Positions 8,505 to 16,527 of a stretch of DNA of 64,000 nucleotides are shown here, piece by piece; positions within the stretch are counted from its first letter, which is position 1, and each line of letters opens with the position of its first letter. The translations under genes and the position numbers were made by a program. Below the pieces are notes generated by a model. It was not told the origin of the DNA. It saw only the letters and a list, made by a program, of their open reading frames with translations, and searched no databases. Source of the DNA: Tessaracoccus massiliensis (lineage in GTDB: Bacteria; Actinomycetota; Actinomycetes; Propionibacteriales; Propionibacteriaceae); contig NZ_LN623543.1 in NCBI RefSeq assembly GCF_000826065.2, forward strand, positions 226,144 to 290,143, in the 5' to 3' direction.

Positions 8505-10192
8505 GGCACTCTCTCCCTGGACCTGAGGCATTCCAACAACTCGACCACGTTGAGCGGCGGCTGCTGCAGCCCGAGCGCGAGACCGAGTTCGGCCACCTGT
8601 GGTGGGACCAGCCGGACGCGGGCCAGGAGTTCCGGCTGTGAGAACAGCTCGCGCGGCTCGAGGTCCGCGGCGATCCTGCCGTGCTCCAGCACGATCACCC
8701 GGTTTGCCCAATCAGCCACGAGGTGCATGTCGTGGGTGGCCACGACGGCGCACGAGATGGCGTCGGAGAGGTCCACCAGCATGGCGGTGACCCCTTCCCG
8801 GGAGGCCACGTCGAGCGAGGAGGTCGGCTCATCGAGCAGAAGGACGCGGGGCCGCATTGCCAGACCGATCGCCAGGGTGGCCCTGCGTTGCTGTCCACCG
8901 GACAGCGTGCGGCCGTCCCGCAGGGCGAAGGCGCTGAGGTTGACGCGCCCGATGACCTGCTCGACGAGCTCCTGCCATCCCTCCATCCTGCGGCCGGAGG
9001 GGAACAGCGACACATCGCCGCGCACGGAATCCTTCAGCAGCATCTGCTGGGGATGCTGATAGATGTACGCGGTGGTCCCGGCCAGCTTGCCCGGGGATTT
9101 GGTACGGGTGTTGATCCCGTCCACGGTGACCTCACCCGCGCGTGGCACGAGGATGCCGGACAGGAGCTTGAGCAGTGTGGTCTTGCCTGACCCGTTTCCC
9201 CCGACGAGGGCGACACGGTCCCCCGCGTGCAGGTCCAGGTCGATGTTGTCCAACGCGACGTGGAGGTTGCCGCCGACGCTCCGGTAGGAGTGCTGAACGC
9301 CGCGTGCCGTTGCCACGACAACGCTGGCGGGCCGGTGGGTTGGCGGCCGTGGCACATCCTGGGCGGTGATGCCGGCCGCGTGGAGCGCTCCGACGGCCGA
9401 GGGGATATCCCGCGGGACCTGGCCCAGGCCGGCGCCGCGGCCCACCTGGATGACCTGTGGGGCGGGGATGCCGTGGCGCGCCAACTCATCCGTCCGGTTG
9501 ACGGCCTCGTCGACGGGAAGGTGCCACACAGGCGCGCCGTCGGCCATCAGCACCACCGACTTGGCGTACTGGGCGATGAACTCTGCGTGGTGTTCGATGG
9601 TGATGATCGTGAGCCCCAGCTCCGTATTGAGGCGTTGGAGGCTTCGGTAGATGTCGTGGGCCCGGGCGGGATCCAGTTCGGCGACCGGTTCGTCGACCAC
9701 GAGGATCCCCGGCCGCAGGGCCAGGACGGCAGCCAGGGCCGTGGTGTGTGCCTGCCCGCCTGAGAGCTGCCACGTGAAGCGCTGCGCCAGTTCCGCCAAC
9801 CCGAGCGAGTCGAGCACCTCCGCGGTGCGTTCCGCATGGTCCGAGTGCCCGAAGTTGATCGGCCCGAACGAGATTTCGTCGCGGACGGTGGGGCGCACCA
9901 GCTGGTTCTGGAGGTCCTGGTAGACGTAGCCGACCTTCGCCGAGAGCTCCGCCACGGACGACGAGAAGGTGTCCACGCCGTCGACGTGCACGGAGCCCGC
10001 GAAGTCGCCTGCCCAGTAGTGGGGCACGAGCCCGTTGAAGGTCTTGCAGAGGGTCGTCTTCCCGGAACCGTTGCCCCCGACGATGGCGACGAAATCGCCA
10101 CGCTTGATCGTGAGGTTCACATTGCGCAGCGTGTCGACCTCAGCCCCCGGGTACCGGAAGCTGAGGTTCGACGCCTCGATGATGGCGCTCAC
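8498..10192 (-). CDS. ECF transporter ATPase, two ABC domains fused
   Basis: Energises an ECF importer. The 564 residues hold two nucleotide-binding domains, equivalent to the separate EcfA and EcfA' subunits. Domain 1 (about 1-250) has GGNGSGKTT, LSGGQ and VVDEPVAELDP. Domain 2 (about 295-530) has GGNGSGKTT, LSGGQQRR and LLDEPTSSLD. In domain 1 the residues after LSGGQ (AHTTALA) depart from the usual QRVAIA. It overlaps the S-component gene upstream by 4 nt (ATGA) and the T-component gene downstream by 7 nt. Confidence 0.93.
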   Translation of the reverse strand: MSAIIEASNLSFRYPGAEVDTLRNVNLTIKRGDFVAIVGGNGSGKTTLCKTFNGLVPHYWAGDFAGSVHVDGVDTFSSSVAELSAKVGYVYQDLQNQLVRPTVRDEISFGPINFGHSDHAERTAEVLDSLGLAELAQRFTWQLSGGQAHTTALAAVLALRPGILVVDEPVAELDPARAHDIYRSLQRLNTELGLTIITIEHHAEFIAQYAKSVVLMADGAPVWHLPVDEAVNRTDELARHGIPAPQVIQVGRGAGLGQVPRDIPSAVGALHAAGITAQDVPRPPTHRPASVVVATARGVQHSYRSVGGNLHVALDNIDLDLHAGDRVALVGGNGSGKTTLLKLLSGILVPRAGEVTVDGINTRTKSPGKLAGTTAYIYQHPQQMLLKDSVRGDVSLFPSGRRMEGWQELVEQVIGRVNLSAFALRDGRTLSGGQQRRATLAIGLAMRPRVLLLDEPTSSLDVASREGVTAMLVDLSDAISCAVVATHDMHLVADWANRVIVLEHGRIAADLEPRELFSQPELLARVRLVPPQVAELGLALGLQQPPLNVVELLECLRSRERVPC

Positions 10193-11163
10193 GAGTGGAT
10201 GGGCTCCTCGCTGCGCTCGCGCTCCGCCATGGCGACGGCCTCGTCGGCCTCTGCCTGAAGGCGGGCCTGGGCCCCGGGATCAGGCGTGCGGCCCTTGCGA
10301 TAGGCGACATAGGCCAGCTCGAGGACCACGACGATGGCGCCCACCGAGACCCACAGGAAGCTCGTGCCGAACTGGTCCAGGAAATCCGGTTCCCATGCTC
10401 CGATGTTGAGGTCCCACGCCTCGATGAAAGCGAAGAAGGCCGCGGCGATGGACAGCACCACCGCGACGGCGACGAACCAGCCGGCCCTGGGCGCCTGGCC
10501 GGGGATGGGTTCGCCAGGCACCCGGGGACGCATCCCGAGCAGGGGCTCGATCTTGCCGTGCAGGGCGGGGATGAGCCACATGGCGGGGATCGCGCCGAAG
10601 AGGATGCCTGACATCACGATGTCGACGCCGAAGCCGATGCCCTCGAGGAACAGAATCGATTCGGGGAGTCCCTCGACGTACTCCGGGTCTTCCAGAGCGA
10701 GCCAGACCTTCGCGAGGTCGACGATCGCCGAGAGGAACTTGTCGATGACGTCCACGAGGATGGCGCCGATCCAGATCTGCGTGCGGGAACGGGGGTTGCG
10801 GATCAGCGAGCCGGCGATGTACAACGCGAGGAACATCTGGATGTACCCCTCCACCTCGGAGAGGCCCGAGAAGTCGCCCATGAGGAGGTCGACGAAGACG
10901 ATCTCGCCGAGGGGTGCGCCGAGTGCGGCCCAGAACGGGGAGAACAGCGCCACCATCGCGAGGGGCACGAAGACGAAGTAGGCCACCGAAATGTCCACGG
11001 GGCCGATGGTCACGTCGGGGATGATCTCGAGGATGATGTTGGCCAGGCCGAACAGCGCCATGGACAGCACGAAGATCATGAGCTTCTGAGGGGTGCGCAG
11101 CTCGGTGGTGCCGGAGCCTGAGGTGCGCAAGGTACCTGCGCGTCGATACTCGGTGGGGGTCAT
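10189..11163 (-). CDS. Probable ECF transporter S component
   Basis: Integral membrane protein of 324 residues, with about six to eight hydrophobic segments and charged N- and C-terminal tails. It is assigned as the substrate-binding subunit from its position directly before the fused ATPase and T component, with a 4-nt overlap; the sequence alone did not let me place it in a known S family. It is longer than typical vitamin S components (about 180-220), with additional membrane segments at the C-terminal end. The ligand is unknown. A GAAAGGA ribosome-binding site lies shortly before ATG 11163. Confidence 0.7.
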   Translation of the reverse strand: MTPTEYRRAGTLRTSGSGTTELRTPQKLMIFVLSMALFGLANIILEIIPDVTIGPVDISVAYFVFVPLAMVALFSPFWAALGAPLGEIVFVDLLMGDFSGLSEVEGYIQMFLALYIAGSLIRNPRSRTQIWIGAILVDVIDKFLSAIVDLAKVWLALEDPEYVEGLPESILFLEGIGFGVDIVMSGILFGAIPAMWLIPALHGKIEPLLGMRPRVPGEPIPGQAPRAGWFVAVAVVLSIAAAFFAFIEAWDLNIGAWEPDFLDQFGTSFLWVSVGAIVVVLELAYVAYRKGRTPDPGAQARLQAEADEAVAMAERERSEEPIHS

Positions 11164-11180
11164 GAGGGGGTCCTTTCGGG

Positions 11181-12208
11181 TCAGCTGGCGATTGCTTCGC
11201 GGAGGGGGTGGAGATCGTGCAGGTCCGTGACCACCTGGGTCGCGGTGCCGTCGGCCAGGGCGGCCTCGAGCTCACTGGCTGGGGTGGATCCGCCGGTCAG
11301 CAGCACACGGTGCGCAATGCCGACGGCGAGGGCGCCGGCAGCGTCGTTGCGGGGTTTGTCACCGATGAAGATCGTGCGAGCCGGATCAGCGTGGGCAATG
11401 GTCAGCGCCTCCAGGAAGATTCCGGGCTCCGGCTTGCGCAATCCCATCTCGTCGGAGCAGACGTAGGCGGAGATGTAGGGGGCCAGTCCATACCGGGCGC
11501 ACGAATCCCGCACCGCCCGGCCGGAGACGGTGTTCGACACGACGACGACGGGGGTGCCTTCCTCGGCGAAGCCGCGCAGCAGTTCGCCCATCCCTGGCCG
11601 GCACGTCCGGTCGGACTTCACATTTCCGTAGCGTGCGGCCAGGTCGTCTGCCTCCGCGCGGAACCAACTATGGAGTCCCCCGTCGAGCTGGTCAGCGACA
11701 GCCTCCCAGAACTCGCGGTGCGTCACCTCTCGCAGAGGTTCGCCCGCCTCGCGGTGGGCGGTGAGGCGCGCCTCCTTCCACGTCTTGAACGCGGCCCGCG
11801 CCCGTGCGAGAGCGTCGCGCAACTCCTCGATGGAATGGTCATCCCGGCGGGCGCGGCGCAGTTGCAGGGCAAGGTCAGCGAGGAAGCTGGTGAGCCCATC
11901 CGTACCAGGGGCGGTTTGCGAGATCACGCCGCCATGGTCGATGAGCACCGCAGGGCCGCGGGGCACTTCGACAACCGGGCTCGCGGGCAGCGCGGTGGGG
12001 GAGCGGCCTGCCACCACCTGCGTGAGCAGTTCCAGCACGCCGCGCGGGTCGTCGAAGACCGCATCCGGCCGGTGGGTGACGGCGAAGGGTGGGTTGTCCG
12101 TATGCTTCGAGCGGGTGATCAGTACCGCGCCCACCCCGGCACGCCGGCCCGCCGCGACATCGCGATCCTGAGTGTCACCGACGTACCAGGCGCGCTCCGG
12201 GGAGACGC
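11181..12208 (-). pseudogene. Tandem HAD hydrolase, 5'-truncated
   Basis: The frame has a complete HAD domain (nucleophile LIDHGGV, VVVVSNT, KPEPGIF, then IFIGDKPRND) preceded by only the end of another HAD domain. That end shows the motif IV signature YVGDTQDRDVAAG at about 12140-12180, but no nucleophile motif is present upstream. The first usable start codon (GTG 12134) falls after this signature, so a protein begun there (317 residues) holds the second domain only. About 12208 homology stops where the divergent LacI-type gene begins, also incomplete. The gene leads the ECF operon (17 nt before the S component). It may be expressed as a single-domain protein if a promoter remains. Confidence 0.6.
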
Positions 12209-12225
12209 CTAGGGCCTTTGCAGGT
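12205..12225. other. Junction of two divergent truncated genes
   Basis: Left of this point is the minus-strand HAD frame without its 5' half. Right of it is the plus-strand LacI-type frame without its DNA-binding domain. No intergenic region or promoter remains between them. This is best explained by a deletion covering both 5' ends, or by an assembly join. Confidence 0.55.
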
Positions 12226-13036
12226 GGCAGAGGAGATCGGCTACCGATCCAATCACTGGGCCCGCTCCCTGGTCGCCGGCCGCACTGGCCTCATCGGCGT
12301 GCTTCTGAACGAACTCGGTAACCCCCACAACACGGATGTGGTGGAGGCGGTCGAGGATGTGGCCGCCCAGGACGGGCTGGGGGTTGTCGTCAGCCATGGC
12401 AGGCAGGATCCGAGCATCCTCGCTCAGCGGCTGCAGGCCATGCGCCAACTGGGCCTCGACGGCTTCGTCGTCGTGTCTGCACACGTCCCCGGCGGGGAGC
12501 TCCGAGCCGCGGCCCAGCAGGCGCCCACCGTCGTGATCGCCAATCCCTATGAGCTTCCGGAGAACGTGAGCCAGGTGCGCAATGATGACGCCTCAGGGGC
12601 CCGGCAGGCTATGGAGCACCTGCTGGCCAGGGGGCACACAAGGATCGGCTTCCTGGCCGCCTCAGAGTCGCGTACCACGCGCGTCCGCGCCCAGGCCTAC
12701 GAGGACGTGATGGCGGAGCATGACCTCGAGGCCAGCGTGTGGCGGGATGGTGCCGCGGTGTTCACGGGCGAGCGCCCGTCAGCGGTATTCGCCTCCAATG
12801 ACAGGGCGGCCGCGAGGCTCTTGGGGTCGGCTGCTGACAAGGGTGTGGACGTCCCAGGGGAGCTGGCCATCGTGGGCTACGACGACGCGGAGCTGGCCAG
12901 TGTGGTCCGGCCCCAACTCACCACGGTGGCCCAGCCGCGGGCAGCCATGGGCCAACGGGCGATGGAGATCCTGTTGTCCGGCGCGGTTGAGCGGGTGGTC
13001 GTGGAGCCGACGCTGGTGGTGCGCTCCTCAAGCTAG
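12218..13036 (+). pseudogene. LacI-family regulator lacking its HTH domain
   Basis: The frame opens in what is normally residue 45-50 of a LacI regulator: VAEEIGYRSNHWARSLVAGRTG is the hinge and start of the sugar-binding domain. The helix-turn-helix that should precede it is absent. The periplasmic-binding-protein-like domain is otherwise complete (GHTRIGFL, ASNDRAAARLL, VGYDDAELASVVRPQLTT). TTG 12218 is the first start in frame; GTG 12224 is an alternative. No ribosome-binding site is visible. Without an HTH it could not bind an operator, so it is probably a remnant. It converges on zur, sharing the CTAG stop tetranucleotide at 13033-13036. Confidence 0.7.
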
Positions 13037-13443
13037 TTGGAGCAGTTGCGGCACAGGCCGAAGATCTCCAGCTCATGGCCCGCATCGGTGAAGCCGTGCT
13101 CGCGGGCGATGTCGGAGGCCCAGTGCTCCAGCGCCTCCGGGTGGATCTCGATGGAATAGCCGCAGGAGCGGCACACCAGGTGATGGTGGTGGCCCTTGGA
13201 GCAGGAACGGTAGGCCGCCTCACCTTCCGGGGTGCGCAACACGTCGACCTCATCGGCCTCCGCCATCGACTGGAGGGCCCGGTACACCGTGGCCAACCCC
13301 ACCTTCGCGCCCTGCTCGCGCAGCAGGTCGTGGACCTGTTGCGCGGTGCGGAACTCCTCGGTGGATTCCATCAGGTCGCGCACCGCGGCACGCTGCCAGG
13401 TCTGGCGGGTGGCGGGGGTGCGGGGCGTCTCAGTGCTCGTCAT
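13033..13443 (-). CDS. zur: Fur-family zinc uptake regulator
   Basis: Zinc-responsive repressor. The 136-residue product has the Fur winged helix (AQQVHDLL, GLATVYRALQ), the His-rich segment GHHHHLVC, and two CxxC pairs (CRSC, CRNC) for a structural zinc. Its place as last gene of a znuACB operon with a Zur-like operator supports Zur over Fur or PerR. ATG 13443 was chosen because GGAGA lies 7 nt upstream; ATG 13455 has no ribosome-binding site. It overlaps the end of znuB by 14 nt. Confidence 0.93.
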   Translation of the reverse strand: MTSTETPRTPATRQTWQRAAVRDLMESTEEFRTAQQVHDLLREQGAKVGLATVYRALQSMAEADEVDVLRTPEGEAAYRSCSKGHHHHLVCRSCGYSIEIHPEALEHWASDIAREHGFTDAGHELEIFGLCRNCSN

Positions 13444-14416
13444 AGTGGTCTCCATGGCGCGCGTGGCGGTGGCCGTCGTGAACGTAATCCAGATGGTCGC
13501 CGTGTTGGATCACCTTCACGCCGGGGAGCTCGGCGTGCCGGTCGTCGTGGCTCTCCGCAGCCTGATGCGGATGCTGCCCGTGGTCCTCGATGTAGGGGAT
13601 GAAGCGGTCTGTCCGCCGCAGCTTCCCGCCCACCAGCCAGGACAGGCCCAGGAGCGCGATGGCGGTCACCACGATGGTGGCGCCGGTGGCGGTGTCGAGG
13701 TAGAACGAGCCGATGGTGCCGCCCACGGCAGCCACGGCTCCGATGCCCATGGCGCCGAAGAAGGAGGCCGTGAAGCCGACGAAGGACTGCTGCGCGGTGG
13801 CCACCGGGATCACCATGAGGGCGCTGATCAGGAGCAGGCCCACCGTGCGCATGGACACCGTCACGGTCACCGCCGCCAGCACGACGACCAGCAGGTTCAG
13901 GGCCTTCACGCGGATGCCCAGCACCTGCGCATACTTCTCATCCACCGAGACGGCGAAGAGCCTGGGCGCGAGCGAGATGGTGATGGCCAGGATGATCACG
14001 GCCAGCCCTGCGATGAGGTAGATCTCGTTCTGGTTGACCGAGGTGAGGGAGCCGAACAGGAACGACGACAGCCCGGCGGCGCCCTGCCCCGCGATCCCCG
14101 CCATGAGGACGCCGGAGGCGAGGCCGCCGTAGAAGAGGATGGCCAGTGCCAGGTCGCCAGAGGCCTTACCGTGCTGGCGCAGCAACTCCACCGCCACCGC
14201 GCCCACGACGCAGGTGATCACCGCGATCGGCAGGGGCGCGGTGCCGGTCAGCAGCGCCAGGCCCACGCCCATGATGGCGACGTGGCCCAGCCCGTCGCCC
14301 AGGAGGCTCATCCTCCGCTGCACGATGAATGTGCCGATGGCGGGGGCGATGAGGCCGCTGAGGAGAGCGGCGATGAGGGCGCGCTGCATGAACGGCAGCG
14401 CGAGGACGTCGATCAT
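13430..14416 (-). CDS. znuB: Zinc ABC transporter permease
   Basis: Membrane channel of the high-affinity zinc importer. The 328-residue product has about eight hydrophobic segments and the family motif MSLLGDGLGHVA at about 36-47. The C-terminal 50 residues are cytoplasmic in character and rich in His and Asp (for example DGHRHARHGDHYDEH), a likely metal-binding tail. ATG 14416 overlaps the znuC stop by 4 nt (ATGA) and follows GGGAGTG. The open frame continues far upstream as antisense of znuC; that part is not coding. Confidence 0.93.
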   Translation of the reverse strand: MIDVLALPFMQRALIAALLSGLIAPAIGTFIVQRRMSLLGDGLGHVAIMGVGLALLTGTAPLPIAVITCVVGAVAVELLRQHGKASGDLALAILFYGGLASGVLMAGIAGQGAAGLSSFLFGSLTSVNQNEIYLIAGLAVIILAITISLAPRLFAVSVDEKYAQVLGIRVKALNLLVVVLAAVTVTVSMRTVGLLLISALMVIPVATAQQSFVGFTASFFGAMGIGAVAAVGGTIGSFYLDTATGATIVVTAIALLGLSWLVGGKLRRTDRFIPYIEDHGQHPHQAAESHDDRHAELPGVKVIQHGDHLDYVHDGHRHARHGDHYDEH

Positions 14417-15165
14417 GCGAGCACTCCCGAGATGGGGTCGACCACGCCGAACGTCGACGGCGGGTCCAGATCTGGTGCGCAGGCCTGGGCCGACGGGTGG
14501 TCCTCCTCCACGACGCGGCCGTCGCATAGCGTGACCGCGCGGTCGAGGATGGGCGCCATGTAGCCGCGCTCGTGCAGCACCACAAGCAGAGCCAGCCCGT
14601 CGCCGCGCAGCGTGCCCAGCAGGTCGGCCATGCCGGCCTGGCTGTGCAGGTCGACGCCTGCCAGCGGCTCGTCCATCACCAGCAGGTCGGGCTGTGCCGA
14701 CAGCGCCCGGGCGATGAGCACCCGCTGCTTCTGGCCTCCGGAGAGCGCGCCGAACGGCCAGGTGGAGCGGTCGGCCAGGCCGACGAGCTCGAGGGCCTCG
14801 TCGAGGGCTGCCTTGTCCCGTCGGCCCAGCCACTGGAAGGCCTTACGGTGCGCCAACCGGCCGGAGGCAGCGATCTCGCGTACCGTGGCGTTGGGCACGG
14901 TGATGGCGGAATGCTGCGGCACGTAGCCCACCCGCCACCATTCATTGAAACCGGGCAGGTGCTCGCCGAACAGTTCCACTGTGCCGCGCTGGTACGGGGT
15001 CAACCCGAGCAGGGTCTTGACGAGGGTGGACTTGCCGGACCCGTTGCCGCCCAGCAGAGCGACGGCTTCTCCGCTGTCGACGTGGATGCTCACGTCCCGG
15101 AGGATGGGCATCCCATCCAGGGAGACGTAGAGCCCCCGTGCGTCAAGGGGGTCAGCTGCAGTCAT
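14413..15165 (-). CDS. znuC: Zinc ABC transporter ATP-binding protein
   Basis: Cytoplasmic ATPase of the zinc importer, 250 residues. Walker A GGNGSGKST (about 39-47), signature LSGGQKQR and Walker B LLVMDEPLAGVD are intact. The start overlaps the end of znuA by 14 nt and the stop overlaps znuB by 4 nt, so the three subunits are probably translationally coupled. Confidence 0.94.
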   Translation of the reverse strand: MTAADPLDARGLYVSLDGMPILRDVSIHVDSGEAVALLGGNGSGKSTLVKTLLGLTPYQRGTVELFGEHLPGFNEWWRVGYVPQHSAITVPNATVREIAASGRLAHRKAFQWLGRRDKAALDEALELVGLADRSTWPFGALSGGQKQRVLIARALSAQPDLLVMDEPLAGVDLHSQAGMADLLGTLRGDGLALLVVLHERGYMAPILDRAVTLCDGRVVEEDHPSAQACAPDLDPPSTFGVVDPISGVLA

Positions 15166-16129
15166 TGGCGCTCCTCAGAGCCTCGAGATTGGCGCGCATG
15201 ATGGAAGGGTAGTCGGTGCCGGCCGACTTGTCGGTGACGCCCTCCAACGGATCGAGCACCGCCGTCTTGAGGCCGAGGTCTCCGGCAATGGACTTGGCCA
15301 CCGCATCCGATGTGAGTGTCTCGAAGAAGATGGTGGTCACTTCGTGTCGCTTGGCTTCGTCGTGGACGGCCGCGATCCGGGCCGGGGAGGGCTCGCCGTC
15401 GGGATTGATGCCGGAAATGCCGATCTCCTCGAGGTTGTAGCGCTCGGCCAGGTACTGGAAGGCGGCATGCGTGGTGATGAACTCCCGGCGCTCACACGTG
15501 GCCAGCCCGTCAGCGAACTCCTTATCGAGGGTCTTGAGCTCCTCGACGTTGGATTCGGCGTTGGCCCGGTAGGTCTCGGCCGCGTCAGGATTGACCTCCG
15601 CCAGCTTGTCAGCGATGGCGGTGACGACCTTGCCCATCCGCTCCGGATCCTGCCAGAAGTGGGGGTCAAAATCGCCGTGGTCGTGGGCGTCGTGGCCCTC
15701 TTCCTCGTGACCTTCCTCCTCGTGGCCCTCCTCGCCGTGCTCGTCGTGGGAGTGCCCCTCGGCGACCGGGGCGAGATCGGCGGCGTCCGCCGTGTTCAGG
15801 ATGGGGCGGTCGCCCGCCTGGGCCACCGCGGCGTTGACCTCGGGCTGGAGCTTGTCCAGGTAGACAATCAGGTCCGCGTCGCTGAGGGAGGCGATCTGCT
15901 GCGGCGACAGTTCCATGCCGTGGGCGTCAGCGCCCGGCTTGGTCAGGACGTCGACGGTGCCGTCTGTCTCGCCCATGACCTGTTGCGTCGCCCACTGGAG
16001 TGGGTAGAACGAGGTGATGACCGTAGGGCCGTCGCCGGGGGACCCTTCCTGAGAGGGTGCCCCGCAAGCGGAGAGTGCGATTGCCAACAGAGAGGCTGCC
16101 GCGATGGTGCTACGGAAGATGACGTTCAT
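15152..16129 (-). CDS. znuA: Zinc-binding lipoprotein of the zinc ABC transporter
   Basis: Substrate-binding protein, 325 residues. An N-terminal lipoprotein signal ends in LSAC (Cys22), so it is anchored outside the membrane. The His/Glu-rich loop (about 125-155, HSHDEHGEEGH and similar) is the hallmark of zinc rather than manganese binding proteins. Further His ligands lie in DAHGMELS, FDPHFWQD and FITTHAAF. ATG 16129 was chosen because it gives a proper signal peptide and lies 7 nt after GATAAT; the frame to 16165 would run through the operator. Confidence 0.94.
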   Translation of the reverse strand: MNVIFRSTIAAASLLAIALSACGAPSQEGSPGDGPTVITSFYPLQWATQQVMGETDGTVDVLTKPGADAHGMELSPQQIASLSDADLIVYLDKLQPEVNAAVAQAGDRPILNTADAADLAPVAEGHSHDEHGEEGHEEEGHEEEGHDAHDHGDFDPHFWQDPERMGKVVTAIADKLAEVNPDAAETYRANAESNVEELKTLDKEFADGLATCERREFITTHAAFQYLAERYNLEEIGISGINPDGEPSPARIAAVHDEAKRHEVTTIFFETLTSDAVAKSIAGDLGLKTAVLDPLEGVTDKSAGTDYPSIMRANLEALRSANDCS

Positions 16130-16143
16130 GAGAACCATTATCA
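16129..16143 (-). promoter_or_regulatory. Zur-box-like operator at the znuA start
   Basis: On the minus strand the 15-mer TGATAATGGTTCTCA is an imperfect palindrome resembling the actinobacterial Zur consensus TGANAATNNTTNTCA. It covers the presumed -10 (GATAAT) and the transcription start and touches the znuA ATG, so a bound repressor would block polymerase. The zur gene lies in the same operon, which implies autoregulation. Confidence 0.7.
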
Positions 16144-16182
16144 TTCCGGTGTCGGCTGGAATCAAAATGCGGCGGCCCCGGA

Positions 16183-16188
16183 TAGGGT
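16183..16188 (+). promoter_or_regulatory. -10 element, leaderless small monooxygenase-like gene
   Basis: TAGGGT, 6 nt before ATG 16195 and about 40 bp from the Zur-like box. Confidence 0.45.
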
Positions 16189-16194
16189 GTGGCC

Positions 16195-16491
16195 ATGCTC
16201 GCCATCAGCCGCTTCGACTCGCCGGGCCCCCGCTTCTCCGACGAGGCCGCCTCCGCCGTCGAGTGGTGGTCCCAGCGTCCCGGCTGCCTGGGGATCGAGC
16301 TGGTGCAGAACCTCGACGAGCCTGAGTTGTGGGCCATCGTCTCCCGGTGGGAGTCGGTGGGCGCCTACCGCCGCTCATTCAGCGGCTACGACGCGAAGGT
16401 GATCCTCACCCCGCTGCTGTCGCGCGCCATCGACGAGCCCAGCGCCTTCCTGCCTCCGGAGGAATTGGGGGAGAACATCCCGCGAGCGTAG
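16195..16491 (+). CDS. Antibiotic-biosynthesis-monooxygenase-like small protein
   Basis: 98 residues predicted to fold as a ferredoxin-like alpha/beta barrel. The pattern CLGIELVQNLDEPELWAIVSRWESVGAYRRSF followed by a C-terminal helix resembles the ABM/YgiN group, which includes quinol monooxygenases and heme-degrading proteins. No cofactor residues can be assigned. ATG 16195 is favoured over GTG 16189 because of the -10 spacing. It is divergent from znuA and could share its regulation; that is speculative. Confidence 0.6.
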   Translation: MLAISRFDSPGPRFSDEAASAVEWWSQRPGCLGIELVQNLDEPELWAIVSRWESVGAYRRSFSGYDAKVILTPLLSRAIDEPSAFLPPEELGENIPRA

Positions 16492-16527
16492 GCTGTTCCA
16501 GCCCCTGATCCCGACGCGAGGATGACC

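Noticed and set aside
12209-12484. Minus-strand ORF within the LacI-type fragment
   Set aside because: It is out of frame with the HAD fragment next to it and shows no family resemblance.
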